A stretch of 7,815 bases of DNA from an uncultured Eubacteriales bacterium (GCA_900552055.1 URYI01000095.1:1-7815); one strand, 5' to 3'; positions 1 through 6,958 are shown, counted from the stretch's first letter. Notes: generated by a model not told the origin, from the sequence alone. Made by a program: numbers and translations.

Positions 1-2
1 TG

Positions 3-25
3 ATTTTGGCGCGGAGCGCCAAAAT
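3..25. repeat. Perfect GC-core inverted repeat at left edge
   Basis: Ten-base arms at 3-12 and 16-25 (ATTTTGGCGC and its exact complement) flank a 3-base centre, GGA. Going 5' to 3', the T run lies in the left arm and the A run in the right arm on both strands, so this is not a normal intrinsic terminator. A further GC-rich foldable stretch follows at 31-64 (GCCGGG pairing with CCCGGC). It lies downstream of the hydrolase gene that ends at 84. It could be part of a dispersed intergenic repeat, but the window edge prevents a decision. Confidence 0.5.
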
Positions 26-83
26 ACCGCGCCGGGGGAATGGCTCCTGCCCTTCTCGCCCGGCCTGTATTAATGCAGACAAA

Positions 84-1277
84 TCAGAGAGTTATAAACC
101 TGGAAGAAACCACATAACAGCCCTCAGGACAGAAATTCCTCACTTCTATATAATAGCTGTACGCCTCCTCAGGCAGCTCTGCCCTAATTACGCCGCTATC
201 CTTATCATAATCACATTGTGCCTCTTGCCATTGCTGCTGTATCTGCGATTTCTCGTTAAAGGACAGCTTCTCAGTTATATAATAGCACGCCGCTTCAATG
301 CGCAGCGTATCCTCCGCAGGATCTATTTTCATTTCTGCCTGCCGGCCGTTTCTGGAATCAGGCTGAGAAAGCACGCGCGTCAGCGGCAGTCCCCCCTTTA
401 CCGCATTATCGGCAAAACGGTATATTTCCAGCGGCGTCCAGCCCTGAACATGTCCATGCAGCATATCTATTCGCATGGAAAATAACGATTTATCCATTGT
501 ATCACCGTATGAAGCATCGTTGGTGTTAATGGAAAAAGCCTCGTCGCTGGCCCAGCAAACCCATAATATTGGTCCCTTTGCTCTATCCAGCCGCTTAGTA
601 GCGTCCCAAAGCTTTAATGCACCGGGCGTAAAGCAATCCTTCATCCAGGTCAGGCTTTCTCCCAGATGCGCGCAACCGTATACTGGTATATAGAAAGCAA
701 ACCGGTTGTCATAGCCCATTGTTATTGAGGTTATAACTCCGCCCCAGGATATACCGGTAATGCCTATCCTATCCTTATCCACCTTCTCGTCCGCCCGAAG
801 CAGATTATGCGCCAATATAACGCTTCCTACCGCGTGATACATCCATTGGGAGCTTAATTCCTGTTCATAGCTCTTCATGCCGTCGTTATCAGGTATGAGC
901 GCCCAGCCCCCGCTCTTTAAAGCCATTTCATCTAATTCATGCGTCCAGTCGTCTGGACCATAAATATCAATTTTTCCCGGTCTCTTAGGAAAATGGCCCG
1001 TATTACACATAGCTATGGCCGCATACCCTCGTTCATTCCATACTTTAATCCATTCAGGAAAAGCATGGCCGCCCCCGCCATGTACAAGCACTACTGCCGG
1101 CACCGGGTTTTCAGCCGACGCTCCAATTGGAAATCCTATGTAAGCAAATATCTTAGTTGGAATTCCCTCCTTGGCCAGACCATCATATACTACGGCATGA
1201 ATACCAGGATAATCCGGCTGGTCATATTCGGGCAGATAGTCCATTCTGGGAAGTGTGTTAAAAGCTTGAGTAAACAT
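84..1277 (-). CDS. Alpha/beta-hydrolase, acetyl-esterase-like, cytoplasmic paralog
   Basis: Predicted serine hydrolase of 397 aa, likely an ester hydrolase of the acetyl xylan esterase / dienelactone hydrolase type; the substrate is unknown. Visible landmarks are an HGGGG oxyanion-hole loop at about residues 66-70, the nucleophile elbow GISWG with Ser177, a probable catalytic Asp245 in the strand after PILWVCWAS, and His274 or His276 in the LHGH segment followed by GW. A C-terminal domain of about 90 residues (from about 310) ends in a beta-rich stretch with SYYIEV and VVSSRFITL, resembling the beta-sandwich tail of some secreted hydrolases. There is no signal peptide or membrane segment, so it is probably cytoplasmic. 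The start at 1277 is chosen over the longer frame beginning at 1355 because AGGAG sits 7 nt before this ATG. By eye it is more than half identical to the lipoprotein encoded at 1515-2945 and shares its domain order and catalytic residues, so the two look like a tandem duplication. No clear terminator is visible downstream. The fold is confident; the exact family and substrate are not. Confidence 0.85.
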   Translation of the reverse strand: MFTQAFNTLPRMDYLPEYDQPDYPGIHAVVYDGLAKEGIPTKIFAYIGFPIGASAENPVPAVVLVHGGGGHAFPEWIKVWNERGYAAIAMCNTGHFPKRPGKIDIYGPDDWTHELDEMALKSGGWALIPDNDGMKSYEQELSSQWMYHAVGSVILAHNLLRADEKVDKDRIGITGISWGGVITSITMGYDNRFAFYIPVYGCAHLGESLTWMKDCFTPGALKLWDATKRLDRAKGPILWVCWASDEAFSINTNDASYGDTMDKSLFSMRIDMLHGHVQGWTPLEIYRFADNAVKGGLPLTRVLSQPDSRNGRQAEMKIDPAEDTLRIEAACYYITEKLSFNEKSQIQQQWQEAQCDYDKDSGVIRAELPEEAYSYYIEVRNFCPEGCYVVSSRFITL

Positions 1278-1284
1278 ATTTTTT

Positions 1285-1289
1285 CTCCT
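1285..1289 (-). promoter_or_regulatory. Ribosome binding site that fixes the start of the cytoplasmic hydrolase
   Basis: On the minus strand AGGAG lies 7 nt before the ATG at 1277. The two upstream in-frame ATGs (at 1355 and 1301) have no comparable site, so the N-terminal extension MRICAYTAK... is unlikely to be translated. Confidence 0.8.
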
Positions 1290-1336
1290 TTTTGACGCCA
1301 TTAAAACTTTAATTTTGCCGAGCGGGCATTTTGCTG

Positions 1337-1358
1337 TATATGCACATATACGCATATA
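1337..1358. promoter_or_regulatory. Inverted repeat in an alternating purine-pyrimidine tract, possible operator
   Basis: Seven-base arms TATATGC (1337-1343) and GCATATA (1352-1358) are separated by 8 bases. The repeat lies inside an unbroken 25-base alternating pyrimidine/purine run at 1335-1359. It sits 60-80 bp upstream of the hydrolase start at 1277 and overlaps the weak -10 region of a possible TTGACT promoter. The geometry suits a dimeric transcription factor, but no regulator gene is nearby and the assignment is inference. Confidence 0.35.
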
Positions 1359-1424
1359 TCCGAAAATAAGCGCATTGCAGTCAAAATAAGCATAAATAAA
1401 CCCGGCTCATAAATTTCATGAATT

Positions 1425-1453
1425 ATTATATATCAATTACCCACTCAAAGCAA
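1425..1453 (-). promoter_or_regulatory. Candidate sigma-A promoter for the cytoplasmic hydrolase
   Basis: On the minus strand, TTGCTT at 1448-1453 and a perfect TATAAT at 1425-1430 are 17 nt apart. Transcription would begin near 1418, leaving a leader of about 140 nt. The -35 is only a half match. An alternative is TTGACT at 1379-1384 with a poor -10 near 1355-1360. Position supports an own promoter, because a terminator at 1468-1497 separates this gene from the one upstream. Confidence 0.45.
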
Positions 1454-1467
1454 TACCAAATCCACAT

Positions 1468-1497
1468 AAAAAAACTCCGCCTTAAATTAAGGCGGAG
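1468..1497 (-). terminator. Intrinsic terminator after the lipoprotein hydrolase
   Basis: CTCCGCCTTAA and its exact complement (1475-1497, one central base) form a strong hairpin. On the minus strand it is followed by seven T (A run at 1468-1474). It lies 18 bp beyond the TAA stop of the gene at 1515-2945 and ends that transcript before the next hydrolase gene. Confidence 0.9.
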
Positions 1498-1514
1498 AAA
1501 TTGGTTCTATAAGT

Positions 1515-2945
1515 TTATTTTATAGTAATAAACTCAGACGAAGTGACATAGTTTCCCTGCGGACAGACGCTGTTTATTTCAACGTAATAGCTATAAGCAC
1601 TCTCGGGCAACTGAGCGGTTATTTCTCCGCTTTGCATATCCACCGTGCATTCACAGCGTTGCCATTCCTGCTCCATATTGGAATCCGTTCCATAGGAAAG
1701 GGGCGCGTCTATATAATAGCATACGGCGCTGAGCTCTGTGGTATCCTCAGCTATATCCACGCTCAAAGATACGTTTCTTCCATCCTGTGCAGAAGGATGT
1801 TCTTTAATAGAAGTCAAAGGCAGGCCATCATTAACAACATAATCCGCAAACCGGTAATTTATATATTGATTCCAGCCCAAGTCATGATTATGCCCCATTT
1901 CCATGCGCATGGAAAAGATTGACTTATCCATAGTGTCGGCATAAGAAGCGCTGTTAGTATTGACTGAAAAGGCGTTATCCCCTGCCCAGCAAAGCCAAAG
2001 TATAGGAGAAGTGACCTTATCCAGCCGTTTAGTTGCATCCCAAAGCTCTACAGCACCCGGAGTAAAATGATTTTTCATCCACGTCAGGCTCTCCCCCATA
2101 TGTGCGCAGCCATATACTGGAATATTAAAAGCAAAACGGGTATCATATCCCATAGCAATGGAAGTTATAACCCCGCCCCAGGATATACCGGTAATACCTA
2201 TCTTGTCGCTATCCACCCTCTCGTCCGCCCGAAGCAGATTATTAGCCATAATTGCAGAGCCAACGGCATGATACATCCACTGGCGGGATATATCCCGGCT
2301 GTAAGAAGACATACCATCGTTATCAGGTATAAGTATGCGTTCATCCTCCTTGCGCTCCTCAGCTGGAATAACTTTTGTCCAGTCGTTGCTGTCATAAAAA
2401 CTGGTTATATTGCCATCCTTGGGACGGTATCCAGTATTGGACATGGCAATGGCAGCATAGCCGCGGTCATTCCATATTTTTACCCATTGCGGGAAAGCAA
2501 AGCCTCCGCCACCATGCAGCAGTACTACCGCCGGCACGGGATTTTCAGCCGACGCACCCTCAGGAAAACCTATGTAAGCAAATATTTTGGTCTGTATCCC
2601 GTTATATTTCAAGCCATCGTAATAAAGGGCCTTAATTCCTGGATAACCAACAGGATCATAATCAGGCAGCCAAGTTATAGAAGGAACAGCCTGCATATAA
2701 TAATCAAACATAAATTCTATCTCCTCACTCTTGTTCTCAAATGAAGCGGGTATTTCAATATCGGGTAGAATCAATTCACTAAAGGGCTCTTGCCCACTTG
2801 GGGAAGGCGTTGCCTGCGGCGTAAGCGTTTCCGAAGCTTCCTGCGTATTGGCAGGGCTGGTCTGTCCGCCTTCCTGAGGAGTACAGCCTGCAAAGCCCGA
2901 AACCGCCAGCAGCAGCGCAAAAGCGCAAAGTACCATTTTTTTCAT
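1515..2945 (-). CDS. Exported lipoprotein alpha/beta-hydrolase, acetyl-esterase-like
   Basis: Predicted surface-anchored serine ester hydrolase, 476 aa. The N-terminus MKKMVLCAFALLLAVSGFAGC is a lipoprotein signal peptide with lipid-modified Cys21 (lipobox FAGC, with Phe at -3 rather than the usual Leu). A Ser/Thr/Pro/Gln-rich linker follows to about residue 55, so the enzyme is probably tethered outside the membrane. The catalytic domain shows HGGGG at 144-148, GISWG with nucleophile Ser255, probable Asp323, and His352 or His354. A C-terminal beta-rich domain of about 90 residues ends in SYYVEI and VTSSEFITIK. The start at 2945 is preferred to an upstream GTG at 2969 because AGGAGGT lies 9 nt before the ATG and the signal peptide then starts correctly with MKK. 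It has its own candidate promoter (2979-3006) and terminator (1468-1497), so it is probably monocistronic. Its neighbour at 84-1277 is a close paralog without the signal and linker. Likely substrates are acetylated or otherwise esterified carbohydrates, but no carbohydrate-binding module or glycosidase neighbour confirms this. Confidence 0.88.
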   Translation of the reverse strand: MKKMVLCAFALLLAVSGFAGCTPQEGGQTSPANTQEASETLTPQATPSPSGQEPFSELILPDIEIPASFENKSEEIEFMFDYYMQAVPSITWLPDYDPVGYPGIKALYYDGLKYNGIQTKIFAYIGFPEGASAENPVPAVVLLHGGGGFAFPQWVKIWNDRGYAAIAMSNTGYRPKDGNITSFYDSNDWTKVIPAEERKEDERILIPDNDGMSSYSRDISRQWMYHAVGSAIMANNLLRADERVDSDKIGITGISWGGVITSIAMGYDTRFAFNIPVYGCAHMGESLTWMKNHFTPGAVELWDATKRLDKVTSPILWLCWAGDNAFSVNTNSASYADTMDKSIFSMRMEMGHNHDLGWNQYINYRFADYVVNDGLPLTSIKEHPSAQDGRNVSLSVDIAEDTTELSAVCYYIDAPLSYGTDSNMEQEWQRCECTVDMQSGEITAQLPESAYSYYVEINSVCPQGNYVTSSEFITIK

Positions 2946-2954
2946 AAATCTATA

Positions 2955-2961
2955 ACCTCCT
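2955..2961 (-). promoter_or_regulatory. Ribosome binding site for the lipoprotein hydrolase
   Basis: AGGAGGT on the minus strand, 9 nt before the ATG at 2945. It falls inside the longer reading frame that begins with GTG at 2969, which argues against that start. Confidence 0.85.
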
Positions 2962-2978
2962 GAACACACATATAATTA

Positions 2979-3006
2979 ATTATAAGTATTTCCCTTCCTG
3001 AAACAA
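2979..3006 (-). promoter_or_regulatory. Candidate sigma-A promoter for the lipoprotein hydrolase
   Basis: Minus strand TTGTTT at 3001-3006, a 16-nt spacer, and a perfect TATAAT at 2979-2984. Transcription would start near 2972, about 26 nt before the ATG, which just accommodates the ribosome binding site. The preceding ger operon terminates at 3085-3113, so an independent promoter is expected here. Confidence 0.55.
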
Positions 3007-3084
3007 TGGATTATATTAACCTGAGACAGCACAATATAAACTAATAAAGCTATATATTGATTTATCATAATGCACGAATATTAT

Positions 3085-3113
3085 AAAAAGGCAGCCTATT
3101 AAAGAAGCTGCCC
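3085..3113 (-). terminator. Intrinsic terminator of the ger operon
   Basis: GGCAGC (3090-3095) and GCTGCC (3107-3112) form the stem. On the minus strand the hairpin is followed by five T and a further AT-rich stretch. It lies about 40 bp after the stop of the GerAC-type gene. Confidence 0.85.
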
Positions 3114-3152
3114 ATAATTTATAAATTTACCAAAGCATTTAAAAACAAGCGG

Positions 3153-4253
3153 TTAAGGCGTTACCGCCTCCAGAATACTTTCAGCACTAACGGTAACATT
3201 TACATTTCTCCAAAACTCCTCCGTATCGCAATTCTCCGCCTGCTCTCTCGCTATAGCCAGCACCTCCCGCGCGAGTCCCAAATTATCCAGCCCTAAATCT
3301 TTATGAATATAATTCAAATACTCATAAGCTCTTTCTTCTATGCTCTTATCCAGCGCTTCACTCAAAATGTCCAATTCCTCCGTGCTGGGCGTAATACTGG
3401 TAAGAGAACTTATTTCCATAACATCAGCATTAATTTTTAATGTTATATCAAAATTAAAACTGCCGTCTGCTGCCTGCTTGGTTCTTATCCGTCTTTCAAA
3501 GCTGCACAGCGCCGTCACTTTACAGTCCTCGCCGCGCAACTGGCAATCATAAACCATTATGCCCGTGCTTTGATTCTCACGCAGCATAACAAAAATATTA
3601 GCCTGCTCATAATCCAATTCGCCTACCATTACGTCCTTTTTCATAACTGCTCCGCCCCAAAGCACCGGCTTGCCTTCTGAATCAAGCGCTATAATGGGCA
3701 GCACGCTGTTGCATCCAGGCGTATAATAATCCTTCATAAAGCCTACTATATCTGTACTGGGCAGCAAGCTATTTTCATCCGCCGTAAGCACTACATTAGT
3801 AATATAAGCAGCACGTATCTCTTCTTCGGGCGATGCTTCCAAAAGTATTTTATCCGCTCTTTCATCCGCTATAGCCATTTTGATGGTAGCGCTCGTACCA
3901 GGACTGCGGTACATAATATCAATATAAGGCCATAAGCCTTTCTTGGACAGTTCCTTGCCATACATAAGCACATTCAGCATGCTAGTGCTCCACGATTCAA
4001 AATTATAGCCTGCCCTTTTCTGCCTTGTCTCCCCTACACTGCTTTCGGTAAGACTTATTATTTCCGCACTTACCGGCTCACCTGCCAGAGACTGATAATA
4101 TATTCCTGTAACAGTAACGCCCTGCTTGCCATCCACCGGAACATCATACGCCCCTATTACCGGATGGGCGCAGTCTTCTATGGGTATGGAATCCCAGCAG
4201 GAGCACAAGGACAAACAGCAAATTATAACAGCCGACAATTTTAAAAATTTCAT
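3153..4253 (-). CDS. gerAC: GerAC-family spore germination lipoprotein
   Basis: C subunit of a nutrient germinant receptor, 366 aa, expected on the outer face of the inner spore membrane. The signal peptide ends in lipobox LCSC with Cys19, followed by WDS, matching the family's typical 'GCWDxxEI' start. Further family signatures are GKELSKKGLWPYIDIMYRSP near residue 100, the tail of the N-terminal domain, and EFWRNVNVTVSAE near the C-terminus. The length is normal for GerAC proteins, so it appears complete. The start at 4253 is supported by GGAGG 7 nt upstream and by the exact ATGA overlap with the stop of the permease gene, which implies translational coupling. An upstream in-frame start at 4271 lies inside the permease gene and is unlikely. 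It is last in an A-B-C operon, as in the gerA operon of Bacillus subtilis; whether it is orthologous to GerAC, GerBC or GerKC cannot be told. Confidence 0.95.
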   Translation of the reverse strand: MKFLKLSAVIICCLSLCSCWDSIPIEDCAHPVIGAYDVPVDGKQGVTVTGIYYQSLAGEPVSAEIISLTESSVGETRQKRAGYNFESWSTSMLNVLMYGKELSKKGLWPYIDIMYRSPGTSATIKMAIADERADKILLEASPEEEIRAAYITNVVLTADENSLLPSTDIVGFMKDYYTPGCNSVLPIIALDSEGKPVLWGGAVMKKDVMVGELDYEQANIFVMLRENQSTGIMVYDCQLRGEDCKVTALCSFERRIRTKQAADGSFNFDITLKINADVMEISSLTSITPSTEELDILSEALDKSIEERAYEYLNYIHKDLGLDNLGLAREVLAIAREQAENCDTEEFWRNVNVTVSAESILEAVTP

Positions 4254-5389
4254 TTTTTCCCCTCCGCCCACAGGGTTCCGCTTTTAGCTGAAGCTCTTAT
4301 TTTCTTTTTAGCAGAACGATATTTTATAAGCCCCATAATGGGGAGAATCAGTCCATACAGCGCCCCGAATACCAGCAGCACAAGATATAAAATTTCCAAT
4401 TCGTCCGCAGGAGGGAGCAAAGAGGCTGTAATGACTACCGCAAGGCCCCATACCACCAGGGTAATCCAAGGCTTTTTTTTCAGAGGCGGCGCCAATTCCA
4501 GAATTGTGCTGCTCGCGGCAAAGCCGCAGTTAATAAGGGGTTTGATCAGCATCAGATTAAAAAACAGCAGCGTTAAAAACAATCTGATGAAAAGACCGTT
4601 CGTGCTTGAACGCAGCAGCAGCATGGAAGAATAACCTATATCCGAAAGCATATATTCGCCAAAGACTATTACACACGCAAAATTAATAACAGCAAAACCT
4701 ACTCCGGACGCCAAAACGCCGATAACGGCATAATTTCTCCCTCTGGTCTTATTTGTAACCGAGGGATAGAATGTATATAATACCTCCAGCCCTACAAAAA
4801 AGCTCATTGCCGCCAATATCGCGTAAATGGGATTAGTCCATCCTTCAAAATCAGCTATGGGCAGAATATTTCTAAAATCCGCCTTGTCTATGCTCAAAAG
4901 GAAGGCCAAAGCAAGACAGATAAAACAGATAAACAGCACTATATTAATTCTGCCAATCACCTTCATGCCCTTGCTGGCAGCATAAAGCACGCAAAGCATT
5001 ATTATGACCTCTATTATTATATTAGGAGTTCTGGGCAGCATATTAGTGCCTATAAGCTCGCTCATGGTCTTTAAGGCAACAACACAGAAAACCGTAAGCA
5101 TCAGCGCATAAAAAGCCCTTGCCACCCAGCCGGCCTTCCCCATCATATCCTTCATTGCATCGGCAAAGGACATTTGAGCACGTTTAAGAAACGCGCATAT
5201 CAAAAGGGTATAAATTATGGGGATAACCGTAATAACGAGGGTAAGCAGCCAGCCGTCATGGCCGGCGCCCTTGGCCAGCAGCCCCGGAAGCACATATACG
5301 CCGCTGCCTATTAAGGTGTTTATAATTATATATCCCAGCTGCCTGCCGTTTACGCTGTCCCTGCTTATTTCTTCAGATTGTCTTTCCAC
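4250..5389 (-). CDS. gerAB: GerAB-family spore germination permease
   Basis: B subunit of the germinant receptor, 379 aa, a member of the spore permease family within the APC transporter superfamily. In studied receptors this subunit binds the germinant, usually an amino acid or sugar. About ten hydrophobic segments are visible, at roughly 19-37, 46-68, 90-110, 122-140, 146-166, 186-206, 220-246, 268-290, 308-325 and 332-355. Family-like landmarks are IGSGVYVLPG in the first helix, ILPIADFEGW at 175-184, and SFFVGLEVLYTFYPS at 196-210. The C-terminus is a short basic cytoplasmic tail. Translation starts at GTG (5387-5389), with AGGAGGG 6 nt upstream overlapping the stop codon of the preceding gene; the gap between the two genes is 11 nt. 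Its stop overlaps the next start as ATGA. Length and topology are normal and it looks intact. The ligand cannot be predicted from sequence alone. Confidence 0.95.
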   Translation of the reverse strand: MERQSEEISRDSVNGRQLGYIIINTLIGSGVYVLPGLLAKGAGHDGWLLTLVITVIPIIYTLLICAFLKRAQMSFADAMKDMMGKAGWVARAFYALMLTVFCVVALKTMSELIGTNMLPRTPNIIIEVIIMLCVLYAASKGMKVIGRINIVLFICFICLALAFLLSIDKADFRNILPIADFEGWTNPIYAILAAMSFFVGLEVLYTFYPSVTNKTRGRNYAVIGVLASGVGFAVINFACVIVFGEYMLSDIGYSSMLLLRSSTNGLFIRLFLTLLFFNLMLIKPLINCGFAASSTILELAPPLKKKPWITLVVWGLAVVITASLLPPADELEILYLVLLVFGALYGLILPIMGLIKYRSAKKKIRASAKSGTLWAEGKK

Positions 5390-5395
5390 CTTTGT

Positions 5396-5402
5396 CCCTC
5401 CT
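5396..5402 (-). promoter_or_regulatory. Ribosome binding site for the GTG-started permease gene
   Basis: AGGAGGG on the minus strand, 6 nt before the GTG at 5389. It shares bases with the TAG stop of the upstream gene (5401-5403), so translation of the two genes is probably coupled. Confidence 0.85.
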
Positions 5403-6822
5403 ATTCCAAGCCTCTGCGCTTCTTATAATCTTCTATTGTCTCAGCCCGTTTTTTTCTGGGTTTATCCTGCCTTGCAGTAAAATAAATATAGGGAGAGCCC
5501 AGCGTACTCAGCGCATTAAGCCGGCAAATCAGCAAGAGCAGGGCTATGCTCACACCGAACAATCCAAAGAAACCGGCCATTATTATAACGCCGTATCTCA
5601 GCAGTCTCATTGAATTTGCAAGAGGATAGTTGGAGATTATATATCCACTCATAGCTGATATTATTACCACAAGCAGAGTAGCTTCTGAGGTAAACTGGGA
5701 ATTGACAAGCGCCTGTCCCAGGACAATAGAGCCAAAAACTCCTATTGTGCCCCCTAGCACCGTCGGCAGACTTATGCCCACCTCAAATATAAGCAGTACC
5801 AGCAAATCTACTACTATAACCTCTATAGTAAGCGGGATAGGCACCATGCTTTCGGCCGCAGTCAGCATGCTGGCCATTTCGCTGGGAAGAAGGGAGCGGG
5901 AAAAATTAAGCAGGGAGATATATATTCCCGGCAGGGCCACGGATATAATAAAACCCGCCATCCTGACAAACTGAAGTATTTTCCCTAAAGGCTTTCCTAT
6001 AGCGGCATCATTGGGCGATTCAAACAGCTCCTTAAAGGAAGCGGGAGAAACCAGCGCTATAGGCTGCTGGTCGCATATTACTGCCACTTTTCCCTTAATC
6101 AGCATGGAACACACCGTATCCGGGCGCTCTACAGCTTTAACGGTAGGAAAAATACTTTTCTGGTCAGATATGACCGGCCGAACATCTCCTATTGTAAGCA
6201 CCTGCTCCATCTGCGCATTTTCCAGCCTGCTTTTAATCTCTTCGGGCAGGCGCGGGTCGCATCTGTCCTTCATATATAATATGGCGGTGCGGGTATTGGT
6301 CTGCCGGCCTATATAGACATTCAGCACCACCAATTCCTTAGTGCGCAGCCGCCTCCTTATCAGCGCCACATTGGGCACCAGATTTTCCACAAATCCATCG
6401 CGCGCTCCCAGAATGGTTTTATCCAGGGAAGATTCCTCAACCGAGCGGGAAGCGCCGCCATGCATATCTACAACTATGGCTTTGCTTACTCCGTCGATGA
6501 GCAGTACCGTAAACCCTGAAAAAAGCATTTCCAGAGTTTCATCAAGCCCCTCCAGGGCCATTTGCTGCGAACTGGCCGTACCCGTACGCATAACTTCCCC
6601 AGCATCCAGCGCTTTGCAGTATGTCTCTAAAAGGCTGCGCAGAATATCCTGCTCTATAAGCTGCTGATTAGTAACTCCCTCCAGGAACATTACAGCGCAT
6701 TTAGTTTGGCGCGGGTTATTAATGACCACTCTGCGCATGGAAAGGTCGGCATTTTCATCCACATACGGCTGAAAAAACGCTATATTTTTTTCAATATCCT
6801 TAGAAAGACTGCTTGAACTCAT
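5401..6822 (-). CDS. gerAA: GerAA-family spore germination receptor protein
   Basis: A subunit of the germinant receptor, 473 aa with the chosen start. A soluble N-terminal region of about 285 residues is followed by a membrane region with about five hydrophobic segments (roughly 289-305, 329-346, 355-373, 382-397, 408-433) and a basic tail rich in Lys/Arg. Family signatures are ARDGFVENLVPNVALIRRRL (140-159), IPLTIEVIVVDLLVLLIFEVGISLP, GGTIGVFGSIVLGQALV, and the late LNALSTLGSPYI. The length is at the short end for the family but no domain is missing. Three ATGs are possible, at 6861, 6837 and 6822. The last is chosen because GGGAG lies 8 nt upstream, and because the sigma-G-like promoter at 6850-6879 would start transcription near 6843, downstream of the ATG at 6861. 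First gene of the A-B-C operon. In known systems the A subunit oligomerises in the inner spore membrane and takes part in ion release at germination. Confidence 0.95.
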   Translation of the reverse strand: MSSSSLSKDIEKNIAFFQPYVDENADLSMRRVVINNPRQTKCAVMFLEGVTNQQLIEQDILRSLLETYCKALDAGEVMRTGTASSQQMALEGLDETLEMLFSGFTVLLIDGVSKAIVVDMHGGASRSVEESSLDKTILGARDGFVENLVPNVALIRRRLRTKELVVLNVYIGRQTNTRTAILYMKDRCDPRLPEEIKSRLENAQMEQVLTIGDVRPVISDQKSIFPTVKAVERPDTVCSMLIKGKVAVICDQQPIALVSPASFKELFESPNDAAIGKPLGKILQFVRMAGFIISVALPGIYISLLNFSRSLLPSEMASMLTAAESMVPIPLTIEVIVVDLLVLLIFEVGISLPTVLGGTIGVFGSIVLGQALVNSQFTSEATLLVVIISAMSGYIISNYPLANSMRLLRYGVIIMAGFFGLFGVSIALLLLICRLNALSTLGSPYIYFTARQDKPRKKRAETIEDYKKRRGLE

Positions 6823-6830
6823 GCATACAG

Positions 6831-6835
6831 CTCCC
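6831..6835 (-). promoter_or_regulatory. Ribosome binding site of the ger operon's first gene
   Basis: GGGAG on the minus strand, 8 nt before the ATG at 6822. It is the only convincing site among the three candidate starts. Confidence 0.65.
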
Positions 6836-6849
6836 ATTCTTTTTCTTAA

Positions 6850-6879
6850 TATTATGACCATACGTTTATATTTTCATGC
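6850..6879 (-). promoter_or_regulatory. Sigma-G-like forespore promoter of the ger operon
   Basis: On the minus strand GCATG (6875-6879) and CATAATA (6850-6856) are exactly 18 nt apart. Both elements and the spacing fit the Bacillus sigma-G consensus (GNATR, about 18 nt, CATNHTA), which drives receptor operons in the forespore. The predicted start near 6843 gives a leader of about 21 nt before the ATG at 6822, with the ribosome binding site well placed. No good sigma-A promoter is visible on this strand in the same interval. Confidence 0.75.
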
Positions 6880-6929
6880 CGGTTTTTAACCCTAATATCA
6901 ACTAAAAGATTTAAGCGGCCAAGAATGGA

Positions 6930-6958
6930 TTGACAGGCTGTCCGGTATAATTTATAAT
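6930..6958 (+). promoter_or_regulatory. Perfect-consensus sigma-A promoter of mntP
   Basis: TTGACA (6930-6935), a 17-nt spacer and TATAAT (6953-6958) match the housekeeping consensus at every position. Transcription would begin near 6965, leaving a leader of about 130 nt before the mntP ATG at 7095. The -35 is overlapped by the odd palindrome GACAG-G-CTGTC (6932-6942), and a second TATAAT-like hexamer lies at 6946-6951. Confidence 0.88.
6932..6942. promoter_or_regulatory. Small palindrome over the mntP -35, possible operator
   Basis: GACAG and CTGTC arms around a single G overlap the last four bases of the -35 hexamer. A repressor bound here would block polymerase. It does not look like the MntR operator sequence I know, and an 11-bp palindrome can occur by chance. 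Confidence 0.25.

Noticed and set aside
3..25. Left-edge palindrome as a terminator of the 84-1277 gene
   Set aside because: On the minus strand the A run is in the downstream arm and no T tract follows within the window, so it lacks terminator form.
6..485. 159-aa plus-strand open frame at the left edge
   Set aside because: It lies mostly antisense to the hydrolase at 84-1277 and has no ribosome binding site or recognisable motif.
1354..1384. TTGACT promoter as the main promoter of the cytoplasmic hydrolase
   Set aside because: The -35 is good, but no -10 at 16-18 nt matches more than about half the consensus; kept only as an alternative.
2067..2744. 225-aa plus-strand open frame inside the lipoprotein hydrolase gene
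   Set aside because: It is antisense to a well-supported conserved gene, and its translation shows no recognisable domain or start signal.
6823..6861. Longer GerAA start at 6861
   Set aside because: No ribosome binding site precedes it, and it overlaps the sigma-G-like promoter elements, upstream of the predicted transcript start.
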